The notes under the pieces are model-generated. The model was given only the letters and a program-made list of their open reading frames with translations, had not been told where the DNA came from and searched no databases. Made by a program: the position numbers and the translations under genes. Shown in pieces: positions 11,096-24,616 of a stretch of 64,000 nucleotides of DNA (its first letter is position 1; every line of letters begins with the position of its first letter). This stretch comes from Rhizophlyctis rosea (taxonomy: Eukaryota; Chytridiomycota; Chytridiomycetes; Rhizophlyctidales; Rhizophlyctidaceae). Location: the NCBI GenBank assembly GCA_027596075.1, contig JADGJC010000007.1:218622-282621 (forward strand). The letters run 5' to 3'.

Positions 11096-12391
11096 TTTCG
11101 TTGAGTAGGTAGGATCTGAAGAGAGGCGATGGGGATGGAGAAAGTGATGGAAAGAAGAGCGGGTTATTTTTGGTGACTGGTTTGCTTTGTTGCATCGCTT
11201 TTGGCTTTGTGTTACGGTGGCTCATGCGAAATGAATTACGTAAACAAATATTGGAAACGTGCCCGTGCCATGGCTTGTATTGCGCAGCCAGTGCCACAAA
11301 ACGGCAGGTCGTCAGATTTGGATGTTATTGGGACCCTCAAAATGGCAGGTCCTCGGAACTTGTGAGCAGATGAGAATTAAGTAGAGAGTAACGACATCGC
11401 TGGGCGCGTTCTATGTGTGGAGCTACAAGATAGAGGGAAGTATACTGTTTGTGTCAGAGTTGGTCAAACACGTGGGAAAAAGAAGTGTCTGGGTGATGTT
11501 CCTAGGGCATGGTCGAGAGCAAAAGGTCCGATCAGGAGAACAAAGCGGTTCAAGTAGGCCCCACCCGATATCAAGTCATGCAATGCATTATGCTCGTCCT
11601 CAGACCGCCTAGTTTGTTTCTAGTCGAGATAGAGTTTGAGAATGACGACGCACTATAGTGACACTGCCACTCTATTGAGGAAAACCCTGCAAGTCAGAAG
11701 CAACGTTGAGTCGGAGGTGGCGGTGCACCTGCACTGGCCATTTCCAATGAGAATATGGTGTTGCTGTCATTATGAGCTTTCAAGTTCATCTTCAGTGGCA
11801 TGAGTGAAGATCCTCCAATGCCACCTTGGCTCTGAAAGGCCGAGCTCAAAGATTGCTGCTGCCAATCTCATGTGAGCCATAGGGTGAGTTTGGCTGGTAG
11901 GCATGAATTGGCTTATGTCAAGCATGACAATCCCAGCACGAGAAGGTTGTCCTGGACCAAATGGTCAAAAATATGCCGAAGCGGAGGGACTGGGGAGATG
12001 CGTGCGTGGAGGAGCCAAAGAGCAAAAACACAGTCATTTCTGGTGGCGGAGTCTGTCTGACGGCGTTTGTGTCACAACTGCAACTAAAATTGTGGGGAGG
12101 TCTCCGAGCCCCGACCATGTGTGTTGCCAATTTCTCGAAGGACGCGTTGTCCACAAGCTTCCAAGACGAGCGGTCAATTTCCCAGGAGCGGTCGAATCAT
12201 ATGGCACTGGTGCGGATGAGACGAACACTGGTAATTTCCATGATGTGTACTTTTATTTACAAAGTGGCTGGGCAGGTGGCACTGTCGCCCAAAGGGTCTC
12301 AGTCAATAAACAATAAATACCCGGAACACACCTCGCCGAGGTCACCATCGTGTCTTTGTTCCAAACTTCGAAACTCAAAAACTAACGAAGA
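11096..12391. other. 1.3-kb intergenic region before the secreted Cys-rich gene
   Basis: No gene could be assigned. A CACGTG core lies at 11469-11474. From about 11870 to 12480 two plus-strand and two minus-strand frames stay open at once. Their translations are unrelated to any family I recognise, and they do not join to the neighbouring genes, so I treat them as chance. The region should contain the promoters of both the minus-strand MAM33 gene and the plus-strand gene at 12392. Confidence 0.5.
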
Positions 12392-13404
12392 ATGCGCGTT
12401 TCAGCTGCCGCCGCCTTGTTCGCCTTGTTCGCGGGCGCTTCCGCCGCTCCGGCCACGGTACGTGTGTGCCCAGGGGTGATGTACGATTGACTCCGACTAA
12501 CTCTTTATCATCTGCAGAGCACCACCACTTGCGGTGGTATTGGTAAGCTTTTGAACTGTGCCCTATCTGTTGAACGTCCTTTCCCATGTATCACCACCTC
12601 AATGCCGCCTTTTCCCAGCGGCCTTGAAATGTCCTGACGGGCAAATCTGCTACATCAAAGACAAATACCCCGATGCGAGCGGTGTTTGCATTGGCAAGAC
12701 CATCGTCCGCACCACTACCACCACCGCGGCCGCCCAATCCACTCCCGTGAGTACTGGTGACAAAAGGAATGTTCCATCACGCAACCAATACCCATGATCC
12801 CAACCCCACAGACCGGGACCTTCTGTGGTGGCATTGCTGCAATTCAGTAAGCCCATCTCGAGATTCTCTTCCAGCTCCATTTTCTGAACATTTGCATACA
12901 TATCAGATGCCCCACCGGATTTGCATGCCAAATCACCGCAACGTACCCTGACGCGGGAGGTGTCTGCGTGAAGGTGAGCAAGAGTCTTCCTTGAGCCTGC
13001 AATTGCATGGAAATGCTGAGCATCAACCTTCACCTTGCCCCGGTAGCAACAATGTGGTGGATTTGCTGGAATCAAGTGTCCTACCGGCTTCGTGTGCGTT
13101 GCGCCCGCCACCCCTGACGCCATGGGTACCTGCGAGTCGGTAAGCATCTGAGCTTTGCTCCGTCGTTCAATGTTCGCCACGATGCATCATAATCTCAAAA
13201 TGCCATAATCTTAGTTGACTTGTGGTGGTTTTGCGGGACTTCCATGCCCCAAGGTAGGAAGACAGGCTCTAAGTCAACGTCCTTGTTTGCATTGAACTAA
13301 CTCTTCATCTTGCTAAACCTTTCTTCCTCCTTCCTTTCCATCAGGGCTATACCTGTGTCGCCCCCGCCACTCCTGACGCTCTTGGCGTCTGCAAGAAGAA
13401 CTGA
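12392..13404 (+). CDS. Secreted cysteine-rich protein with four CGG-type repeats
   Basis: Function unknown. Exon 1 (12392-12457) encodes a clean signal peptide: MRVSAA followed by an Ala/Leu/Phe stretch and a small-residue cleavage region. Exon 2 (12518-12542) and exon 3 (from 12619) build repeat 1, followed by a Thr/Ala-rich linker. Three more repeats follow, each again split by introns. Every repeat has four cysteines in the pattern CGG(I/F)A(A/G)xxCPxGxxC...PDAxGxC and is about 28-30 residues long. The four-Cys order loosely recalls a fungal CBM1 cellulose-binding module (CGG start, CxxGxxC middle), but the aromatic residues that bind cellulose are absent. No catalytic domain is seen. A role in the wall, adhesion or substrate contact is inference only. 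The gene ends AAGAAGAACTGA at 13404. Confidence 0.75.
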
Positions 13405-13763
13405 ACCAGCGAAGACCCAATTCTTACCAGAAATGCTGCTGGACAGTCTTTCTATGATGTGGATCTGATGATTTCTTGGACCTTATAGCCCTTAGATGCC
13501 CCGGAAGTCAGCCTCCGTAGGAAGTTGTATGTTGAATAAAAGTACGCCTACAGAAGAAGAAAAAGTATGCCTACAGAAGTACACACGTACACTTGATGTT
13601 GTGAATCCAGTTGTCTTGCTGTGCCAATCCATGCGAAGAAGAGGCATAAGATACAACACTTTAAGCAATTTTGCCAGCGAACCAACGATTATATTGCTGT
13701 ATCGAATCGTCCATCAGGAACGAACGCACACATGGACGCAAACGGTCCGCCGTCCCAGCTCGA
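13405..13763. other. Convergent 3' region between the Cys-rich gene and SPT2
   Basis: A 359-nt gap between convergent genes; nothing beyond likely 3' UTR sequence was seen. Confidence 0.5.
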
Positions 13764-15638
13764 CTACTTTCCCAGTTTTTTCCTCCTCTTCCGTTCTTCC
13801 TCCTCTCTTTCCCTCCGCTCCTCCTCCTCATCCTCCTTCTTAGCAATCCTAGCACTCCTCTTCTCTTCCTTCAAGATATCCGACGCCCCAGCCTCCATAT
13901 CCGAGTCATCATCCACCCCACGCCGCCAACGACTTCGATCAACCTTGAAGATGCTGTCGATGACAGACGAGATGTTGCCGCCACGAATATCCACATCGTT
14001 GTCCATGTAAGGATTGAAATGAAACTTTCGGCGTTTGGTGCGAGCACGACGGGATGATCCGCTTGACGACGAGGAGTTGGAGGATGATGAGGAAGATGCA
14101 GATGACGAACGCCGCCGGCGCCTCGTTTTCCGGTCCGTGGATTCACGACTGCGCTCTCTGTCCCGTTCCCTTTCCCTACTCCGTCCCCCCACCCGATTCC
14201 GATCGTCCCGCCTATCTCGGTCCCTGATGTCCTTCCCTCTAGCGCCATTGCCTTCTCGGTCACGCCCCAAGGTCCTCCCTTTCTCCTTTGTGATTTCTCT
14301 GTCGTGTCCCCGACTGGATGAGTGACTTGATGACCGTCTATCTTCATCTCTGGACGGGGAACGTGGAATCCTGTTACTCTTCGGCAGTGGTGAATCATCC
14401 CGACCCGACAACCCCTTCGTCTCTGACCTATCTTTCCCAGCTCTTGAGGCCCCTCTGTCGGCATTAACCTGATCAGCTCCCGACACCTTCCGTCTCCCCT
14501 CCAGATTCCCATTTCTATGTAGCCTTTCTGCCTCCCGATCTTGTGTAGTTGAATGTTTCGTTGATGACTCTGCCGCCTTCATCCCACCCTTTCCGTTAAC
14601 GTGAGTCGACGTATGTGAGGGTCTGAATATATCCATGGAGGGGACGGCCATCTGTACGCTGCGCGGCTGTGACGATTGTGTGGTAGTGGCATGCGACGTG
14701 GAAGGAGTGGAATGTTGCGTGGGATCTCGATGGGTGCGAGGTTTTGACTCGGTGGGCGCTATGGTGCCCGAGATACGCCGCTTTATCGGATCTGCGCGTG
14801 CATCAGGCGGACGACGGGATCGATCTGGCTGGACCAGCCGTCTTTCCCTCTCAACCTCACTTGTTTTCCCAGTCTTTGTCCGTGTAGCTTCCACTCCATT
14901 CCTCAATGATCGGTCATCTTGGCCGGAAGAAGATCCAGCGCCCCGCCTCCTGTCAACATCTTCACGATGACGACCATTTGCTTTTCGATCCCGTTCCGCA
15001 CGGTCATCCAATTGAGACTCCCTTGCAGTTGCAGCAACCGGCTTTGGGGAATTCAACGCGTTCATTTCTTTGACAGCCATTTGTTGTCCTGTGGCGATGA
15101 GCTCTTCATACGTCATCTTTCGCCGTTTTGGCCTATCTAGATCCTCCGTGCCAGGATGTGGACGTTTTGCTGTTGATGCAGATGGCCGTGGTGGATCTGT
15201 ATTGGGTCTCGAACGGGTGCTTGACGATTCTGTACCAGATCCATTTCGTCGCCCCCCACTTCTGTCACTTGCATTCAAATCCCTTCTTGGCGCTTTGGCC
15301 TCTTCGCTCTTTACCCGCCCGTTCGACCGATCCTCCGTCACCATATCCTTTCTCACTTTTTTCACAGATGAAACTGCGGGAGTGAGCGCTGCAGCAGCGG
15401 CCAGCTTTTCAGCAACTTTGGCAGCTTCCTTCCTCGCGTCCTCCAGTGCCTGTCGCTTTCGAGCCTCTTCCTCCGCACGTTTGCGCTCAAGTCTTTTTGC
15501 AGCTTCAACATCCCTTTCATGTTTACGGAGAGCCTCCTGTTGGAGTTCGGCGGCATTTGCTAATAACTTTTTGTACTTTGGAGGGGTCAGTTTACAGAGC
15601 GCGCAACGTGGGGAAGTGCAGGAAAAACTTACATCCAT
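13764..15638 (-). CDS. SPT2: SPT2 chromatin (histone H3-H4 chaperone) protein
   Basis: SPT2 proteins bind H3-H4 and act on chromatin during transcription. The C-terminal SPT2 domain is clear: HFNPYMDNDVDIRGGNISSV, then SIFKVDRSRW, DDDSDMEAGASDILKEEKRS and ARIAKKEDEEEERRE, ending in a Lys-rich tail. The long middle is disordered and rich in Arg, Ser, Asp and Lys. It also contains KRRKMTYEELIATGQQMA. The start is split: exon 1 codes only Met-Asp (15638-15633), followed by a 57-nt intron (GTAAGT...AAAG, 15632-15576), giving MDYKKLLANAAELQQEA as in homologues. Because that intron has no stop and is a multiple of three, a simple reading frame wrongly includes 19 extra residues. The spliced protein is about 605 residues. 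Confidence 0.85.
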   Translation of the reverse strand: MDVSFSCTSPRCALCKLTPPKYKKLLANAAELQQEALRKHERDVEAAKRLERKRAEEEARKRQALEDARKEAAKVAEKLAAAAALTPAVSSVKKVRKDMVTEDRSNGRVKSEEAKAPRRDLNASDRSGGRRNGSGTESSSTRSRPNTDPPRPSASTAKRPHPGTEDLDRPKRRKMTYEELIATGQQMAVKEMNALNSPKPVAATARESQLDDRAERDRKANGRHREDVDRRRGAGSSSGQDDRSLRNGVEATRTKTGKTSEVERERRLVQPDRSRRPPDARADPIKRRISGTIAPTESKPRTHRDPTQHSTPSTSHATTTQSSQPRSVQMAVPSMDIFRPSHTSTHVNGKGGMKAAESSTKHSTTQDREAERLHRNGNLEGRRKVSGADQVNADRGASRAGKDRSETKGLSGRDDSPLPKSNRIPRSPSRDEDRRSSSHSSSRGHDREITKEKGRTLGRDREGNGARGKDIRDRDRRDDRNRVGGRSRERERDRERSRESTDRKTRRRRRSSSASSSSSSNSSSSSGSSRRARTKRRKFHFNPYMDNDVDIRGGNISSVIDSIFKVDRSRWRRGVDDDSDMEAGASDILKEEKRSARIAKKEDEEEERREREEEERKRRKKLGK

Positions 15639-16204
15639 TATTAGTATGAGTGCAACTTATTCTTCGAGTTTGTGATAAGAGTGTAAGCGAGCTGAACAAG
15701 GTATGCGCATGAATGACATTAGTCAAAAGTATTCTTCACCAACAACAATTTCCAGGGTTTGACAGGATAACTAACCGAAAACTGCATATGTGGTATCCGA
15801 ACCAGCGGGTATTCTACGTGCACCTACACGACCACTGCACGCTTTCAAGCTTTTGAGACGTCAGCTGAGATATGTACTACGACTTTCAGCCGATAAGGAA
15901 GTTGCCTCCAGTGATGACCTTATGGCTTGAAGTGGCAGGTTGATTTCAGAAGTGTAGAATTTTGCGAGGAAAAGTTGGAAAACGTGAATTTTGATGGGAA
16001 TGATGTGGTGCGGGGCGGTGTCAGTGTGACTCACTCACGCGACCATACCTCCACTCCGGTCTCCAGCCCTCCACTCCGGTTGCCTTCTTTGACCTTCTTT
16101 CATCACCATTTGGCATTTGCTCCAATCTTCTAGGCCAATGAAAGGGGCAGTTGTTGGCGCCAGGGCAGGTCGTGCGCCCCGCTTACCTACTCTTGCTTGA
16201 GCAA
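15639..16204. other. Divergent promoter region SPT2/PIG-A
   Basis: A 566-nt region without a gene. It contains a TGACTCA site (16027-16033), a tandem copy of TCCACTCCGG around 16049-16080, and a CCAAT sequence near 16135. Confidence 0.5.
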
Positions 16205-18632
16205 ATGCAGCGCAATCGAAGTTCAGTGTGTCCTACTACTGTCGAACGTGTTTACACGCGTCGGTGACAACAAACTTTTCCCACGCTCGGTCGAAGTAAA
16301 CAAGCATGGGCATAAACGTGTGGTCCGTACAGTGTACTTTGAATTTCTACGTCACTGGAAGGATTCCGGTGCCAACACCTGCCTTCCCTACAGCATGATA
16401 TCGGACTTTTTTTGGCCCAATATGGGCGGGGTGGAAGGCCACATATACCACCTTTCCCAACAACTGGTCTCTCAAGGGCATAAAGTGCGTCTTTCACATG
16501 GAGTCATGTTGTATGGCGATTTATGCGACAGGTGTTGCCCAGACCCCTTGACTCATATGTGTGGAACCCCTTCTCAAAAGGTGGTTATCATAACGCACAA
16601 TTACTCACGCCGCACTGGGGTCCGCTATTTGAGCTCAGGCGTGAAAGTCTACTACGTGCCCACATGGCGGGTGACTGATCAAGTAACCTTGCCAACGGTG
16701 TACTGCTTCTTTCCATTGTTGCGGTACATCTTGATTCGAGAAGAAGTGCAAGTAGTTCATGGCCATGGGGTGAGTTTCAGTAGCCCAATGAGAGGATGCC
16801 AATTTGCCATGCCGTCACTCGCAACCTGCGCGGTTCAGCTTTCCGCAATGGAGCAGGCTGTGAAGCCGAACAGTCAGGATCCAAGCCAATAGTAACATTG
16901 CATCATCTGGAAATGTCATTCGCATCAGGCATTCTCAAGCATGTCCCATGAAGCGCTCCTCCATGCTGGAACCATGGGTCTACGGACCTGCTTCACAGAT
17001 CATTCTCTCTTCGGGTTTGAAGATACCTCGTCTATATTGACAAACAAGCTTTTGAAGTTTACACTCTCGGATGTAAATCACGTTATTTGCGTATCGCATA
17101 CAAGGTATGGATGAAGTTGCAATCATGGAGCCAGCTCTACATTACGGCTCAGATATGAATACTTTGAGCAGCAAAGAGAACACTGTGCTTCGAGCCTCCC
17201 TAGACCCTCTGGACGTGTCAGTGATACCAAATGCAATCGTGGCCGACGACTTCAAACCGAACCCATCCGCAAGCGATCCGACCAAAAGTATGTTGTTAAC
17301 TTGTGACGTACAAAGGGGAATGGCTGAACAGCTAGTGTGATTCGCAGTCACTATCGTGATTACATCCCGCTTGGTCTACCGTAAAGGCACCGATCTTCTG
17401 GTCTCCGTCATTCCAAGGGTATGCGACATCCATCCGGATGTCCAATTCATCATTGGTTGGTTATCAAAGTCATTACACGATGGGCCTTGCATGCAGCAGT
17501 ATTAAGAAGTTTTCATCAGCGGGCGACGGACCAAAGCGAGTGGAGTTGGAACAAATGCGGGAACGATACGTTCTACAGGAACGGGTGCAATTGCTTGGAG
17601 CTGTCGATCATGCAGACGTACCTAATGTGGGGAAGATGTTGATTCAGCAGTTCATTTCCCTCCTCCATGCTCATTCAATGGCCGTACACCTTAACAACCA
17701 GGTTCTTGTGCAAGGGCAAATATTCATGAATACGTCGTTGACGGAGGCATTTTGTATCGCGATCGTGGAGGCCGCTTGTTGTGGGTGGGTTACGTTGGGC
17801 CCTTGCGTGAAGGATTGGAATACTGATCATTTGTCGGCAAAATCTAGACTATTGGTCGTTAGCACGAAAGTGGGGGGAGTACCGGAAGTGTTACCGGAAG
17901 ACATGATCATCTTCGCGCAACCTGAAGAGCTAGGTAAGTACTTAGTCCTCCAAGCGGGAACGCGGCGAAAACATCTACTCATCAGTTTCCGGCTCTTACC
18001 CAATTTCATGATAGATTTGTTCAACTCAATACACATGGCAATAACTCGCGTTCGGAACCAGCCGATAGATCATTGGGATTTCCATCATCGGGTGAAGAGC
18101 ATGTATAGCTGGAAAGATGTTGCAGAACGTAATGTGAATGTGAGTTTGATATTGACGGCATGTGTTGAGATTAGAATTGATAACTAACACTTTGCTAACA
18201 TGCGTTACTCATTGGAGGTGTACAGCATGATCTTGCAAGTGCCGGAGATACCGTTGGTGGAACGCATGCGGAGGTAAGCATCTAGGTCGATGCTACAGCG
18301 AAAACTAAAAGTTCCACTAACTGAGTCTTAGGTTTTCAACATGTGGATTGGTTGCGGGTCCAATATCGGTTATGATTGTGGCGGTAAATCATGCCATTTG
18401 GCTCTTGTTGGAACTGTTTGTTCCCCGACATCAGGTTGATCGTGCACCATGGTTGGACCGAAAGGGGTTGGGAAAGGTAAAGTCAGTTCCTGCCCGCGTA
18501 GGGAGCTATTTCACCAACAAGTTCGGCATCACAGTTACACAGGACTCAGTATATGAAAGATCCTCCTCGGTCAGACCACGCATGATATCTCGTCTCTCGG
18601 TTCTTCTTCCACATCGTCTGATCAAAGATTGA
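16205..18632 (+). CDS. PIGA: GPI N-acetylglucosaminyltransferase catalytic subunit (PIG-A/GPI3)
   Basis: The catalytic subunit that transfers GlcNAc from UDP-GlcNAc to phosphatidylinositol on the ER cytosolic face, the first step of GPI anchor synthesis. It is a family GT4 glycosyltransferase. Exons read [23 protein letters not shown] joined to [26 protein letters not shown], the [14 protein letters not shown] block (about 17000), [65 protein letters not shown] and [17 protein letters not shown]-terminal hydrophobic segment (about 18350-18420, [19 protein letters not shown]) is the ER membrane anchor, followed by a longer tail than usual. The start is uncertain. I chose ATG 16205 because its exon, ending before GTGACA at about 16264, splices in phase to the acceptor before ATGATATCG. 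Confidence 0.88.
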
Positions 18633-18832
18633 ATTTGGCAATACCGCTATGTACATATGTAAACTATTTAGATACAGCTAAAAATTAATACCGGAATGCT
18701 TGTCGCCACTACAGATTTACGTGAAGCAATGAGGGAACAGGTACCAGCTGGGCATTTGGCTCGGTGCGGGAGCTATCCTACGACTACATACTCTCCGACT
18801 AGCCTTTTGATATAGCGAAACACAATCACTCC

Positions 18833-20492
18833 CTACGCGGTCCACTTCCATTCGGAGCATTCATTCGCTAAACAATTCTCCACCACCTTGCACTCCGGCA
18901 CGTGGTCCCACTTCTCCAAAAAGTTTTTGATCACGTAGTCGATGGTATGGTAGCGGACACTCGACATGGCGTCAGGTGCAACGCGGGATGGAGCGTGATC
19001 GGGAGACGGGGGTTTGAGGTACGGAGTTGGAGGAGAGATTGCTGCCCCAGATGTGGTCGTTTTGTTCGCATCAGCGTCATCATAGATGCCTGGTCGGTCA
19101 ACAACGGTGAAATGATGCTCGTCGATCACGCAGTCACTTGCAGGACAGCATAATCACCACAGAATAGGAATGAAGGCGGAAACTTACATTCATACCCCAA
19201 ATGACACCTCGTCTCCAGCGCGTAATCAAACCAGTAACAGCTACTAGATGGCCCGGTGCATTGCCCGAAATAGATTGGGTCCAAAGTATTCCCAAAGTGA
19301 TAGATCGGCAACGTTCGCAGAAAATCCGTCCAGTCCGGTCGCCCTTCTGGTTCATTGCCGGGCGGCAGGTCCGGGAGGAGGCCGATCCGTTCCGCATACT
19401 GGAGGTCGCCAGGGGCTTCGAATGCAAATGCCGGCAGGTCGTTGGTGAGTGCAATGAGAGATGCTAAGGCACCACCTAAAGAGTGACCAGCCATCCAAAT
19501 ATGCATGGATTTTGGAAACCAGTCGCGAACGGCTAGGTAGATGGTCTGTGATGTTCGGGTGGTGTCATTACGTGCTTGCTGTATCTAGCTGTGACCTCTC
19601 ATACCTGCGCAAGATTATAGTATGAATGATCAAAGTTGGACTCTCGTATCAGACAAGTCATACTGCATTCGTTGCCACTTTTGGGACAATCGCAGATCGG
19701 TCGCCATGACCATCCTGCCTTGGCGCAGCAGCAAGAGAACATCATATTGTCCTTGATTTGTGGAGGCAATGAGAACGTGAGTTCGCACCCTCGATGGCTC
19801 ATTCCCGAAGAGTCACCCACATTGAACTTGTCCTCGGGTGCAGTCGGCCCTCCGCCCACAGGTGTTGCTAATGTGGTGCCCTTAAGCACAATGACCATCG
19901 TTTCCGTTTCATCATCAGTGAAGACGTAACCCCGAATGCCTTTTCCAACCCACCCAAAACGATCCGTCCAACTCCACCCTGGTATATCTATCCACCCCTT
20001 GTCCTCCGGTTCCGAATACGAGTTGTACGTCATGCGCCCCATGGTCAACACCGTTTCGGGATCTGTGCTGTCCGGAACTCGAGTTTGCTTCTTAAGTGGA
20101 GACTGCTTGTTCTTTTGCGACGCCCGCGATAAGGATGCTCGGGCGCCGTGCTGAACTATAAGACCCTCCTTCTGGGTCGCCTTCTTGCGCTTTTGTGACA
20201 GCAGACTCCATTGCCTCATTTCCTGTTCTCTCCACCGTATCCGTCCTGGCAGTTCTAATGAATGGAACTCGTCCCCTTCTATGACGTCGTAACGCTTCAA
20301 GAATATGCCGCGGCGGGACGCGTCCACTTTGCTATCCGAAATCGCTGAGGCGGGAACATTTCCCGCTGCGAAGATATGTCTGAGTCGAAGGTTACTAGTT
20401 CCGGAAGCCGAAGGCTCCGTCGTCACCGACTGGACTACGGACGTGGACGCGACTGACGCGAATAATAGTGATAATGGCAGAAGATAGCGCAT
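18833..20492 (-). CDS. ATG15: ATG15-type autophagic body lipase
   Basis: A vacuolar phospholipase/lipase (class 3) that breaks autophagic body membranes. A signal peptide or anchor starts at 20492 (MRYLLPLSLLFASVAS). The family pattern follows: RHIFAAGN, VLTMGRMTYNSYSE, WTDRFGWVGKGIRGYVF, DNMMFSCCCAKAGWSW with the Cys cluster CDCPKSGNECSMTC, then IWMAGHSLGGALASLIAL with the nucleophile Ser, FEAPGDLQYAERIGLL, and GNTLDPIYFGQCTGPSSSC with the likely catalytic Asp. The likely catalytic His lies in RYHTIDYVIKNFL near the C-terminus. Introns separate the N-terminal long exon (to about 19606), the GHSLGG exon and the C-terminal exon. An unusual feature is a Lys/Arg/Gln-rich insert of about 60 residues before the conserved VPDSTDPETVL block. 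Confidence 0.88.
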
Positions 20493-20983
20493 ACTTGATA
20501 TGGCACTTGAAACGGTCCTGCGAAAAAAAAAGAGGTCTAGCTATGGTCAATGACCGTAATGTCAGGGCCAACCCTCAAGAGGCACCTATTTAGCCTGCGC
20601 TAGACTACTATTCCCGTGAAGCGGTAAGGTTCACTTCAGAAAGTCGGAGGGGAAACTTGGTATAATTCGCTGGTGGTTGACAAGCAAGAGAAAGGGAAGC
20701 AACGGAATTTCCAACCAGGAATGGGTACCATCACGCGCAAGCGCCACGGTACGCGTCATCGGTCGGACAACGACTGGGCCACGGCTATGAATTGCTATTA
20801 GACCACGTGATCTGGCTCGATCATAGTAGTTATTTTTATGTATCCGGATCCAATCAGGCTATTTGCGAACTCTTCACTCTCTCGCAAACTGCAACGTTTT
20901 GGATTGAAGTCTCACACTGCTGCCATCTCCTCCTGGTCTCAACCACTCAAACCCTAGTGTTGGATTGGAGATCATCCAGCAAA
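20493..20983. other. Divergent promoter region ATG15 / mitochondrial membrane protein
   Basis: A 491-nt region without a gene. It holds CACGTG (20804-20809, context CCACGTGAT) and a CCAAT sequence (20850-20854), respectively about 175 and 130 nt before the downstream start. Confidence 0.5.
20804..20809. promoter_or_regulatory. CACGTG E-box
   Basis: A CACGTG palindrome in the context ACCACGTGATC, about 175 nt upstream of the plus-strand gene at 20984. One of a set of similarly placed boxes in this window. Confidence 0.45.
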
Positions 20984-21830
20984 ATGCTTCCTCGTGTTGC
21001 ATTGACTGCTCTCAAGCGGTCTGCCGCCCCAGCTCGGTCAGCACAACTAGTTCCCAGATTCAGCGCCAACAACTCTCCCGCTCGTTCCTTTGCCTCTGGT
21101 CACCATGATGATGTGCACCACGACCACGGCAACGACCGTTATCGCGATAATTTCCCTCCCCAGGGGACAGTTGGAGGCCCAAGGCCTGAACTGCACCCTG
21201 AAGAGTACTTGAAAGTTGGTCGCAAGTACGTCACTGTATCGCGCAACATTTAGGTGATTTTGTTCTCAACTTGAGGCGACGTCTATTTCCCTCAGCTGGC
21301 CGCACGAATACTACCACCCGGACCACTTCTTCGGCCCACAAGAGGCACCTTGGGTTTCCAACTACCCTCTGTACGGTCACAGCAAAGACTTCCCGAAGGG
21401 CAACGAACCCGAAAACGTTCCATCTGAAGGCTTCAACAGCCCTGGTTTCACCAGAGTCCTCCTTGCCGGCATCACCCTCCTCGTCCTCGTCCGCCTCAAC
21501 GACTGGTACTCATCCGGCAAAGAAGTCCACCCTCTCACCGAGTTCCTGGCTGAGCACATTGAGCAGTTCAACCCCAAATCACAGTACGGGAAGCAAATGG
21601 CGGCGGGACTGGAGAAAAGTTACAGGCTGGCTGACGACCAAAAGATTTTGGAGACTTGGGCACCCCCCGGCATCCGGATTTCTTTCCCTGGTGGATTTTA
21701 CAGGGCTTCTGATAGGTTGATCGAGCCGGGATCGCAAGTTGACTTGACAGATATCGAGAAGAAGATTTTGCACACGTGGCAGAGGGACGATGATTTGTTT
21801 GGGCCTCCTTTCCCGAAGAACAAGGAATAG
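20984..21830 (+). CDS. Mitochondrial single-pass membrane protein, possible complex I accessory subunit
   Basis: Two exons: from ATG 20984 to about 21226 and from about 21294 to the stop. The N-terminus is a transit peptide rich in Arg, Ala and Ser. It is followed by a His-rich stretch (HHDDVHHDHGNDRYRDN) and RPELHPEEYLKVGRN. Exon 2 begins WPHEYYHPDHFFGPQEAPWV. A single hydrophobic helix (FTRVLLAGITLLVLVRL) is followed by a charged C-terminal domain of about 90 residues ending FPKNKE. The arrangement (presequence, one helix, charged intermembrane tail) resembles complex I accessory subunits such as ESSS/NDUFB11 or NDUFB8, but no residue-level signature settles it. I am fairly sure of the gene and unsure of the name. 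Confidence 0.7.
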
Positions 21831-22139
21831 ATGGGATGTAGGGTAGTTGTAGGAAGGCGGGAACAAATATATCGAGCGTCGGTGCACATTTGGGAATGGC
21901 TGGAATGTTGCTGGAGGTGTTATTTACTATTTCGCCCGGTGGTGGGAGTTTGATAACCTTCCCAATTATTATGATGATTGTGCGGGGTGACCTGATAGTT
22001 TATCTACGAAGTTGATAAGCTGAGAGAGCCTCTCATATTTCTCAACATTTCAGGGCCTTGCCACATGAATTTTTGATTCAAAAACCAATTCTCCCCTTGT
22101 TATGGTAAGCCCGCGGCACTATGACGACTTCCTCAAGTC
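21831..22139. other. Convergent 3' region
   Basis: A 309-nt gap between convergent genes; only likely 3' UTR sequence was seen. Confidence 0.5.

Positions 22140-24616
<2,477 letters not shown>

Noticed and set aside
11903..12479. Plus-strand open frames of 137 and 172 codons
   Set aside because: They overlap in different frames, have no domain, no plausible splice links and unusual composition; treated as intergenic.
13871..14512. Second minus-strand frame of 213 codons inside SPT2
   Set aside because: It is a shadow of the repetitive Arg/Ser/Asp-rich SPT2 coding sequence in another frame.
15070..15675. Plus-strand frame of 201 codons opposite SPT2
   Set aside because: Ser/Ala/Leu-rich antisense reading of the Arg/Glu/Ala-rich SPT2 N-terminal region; the sense frame has clear homology.
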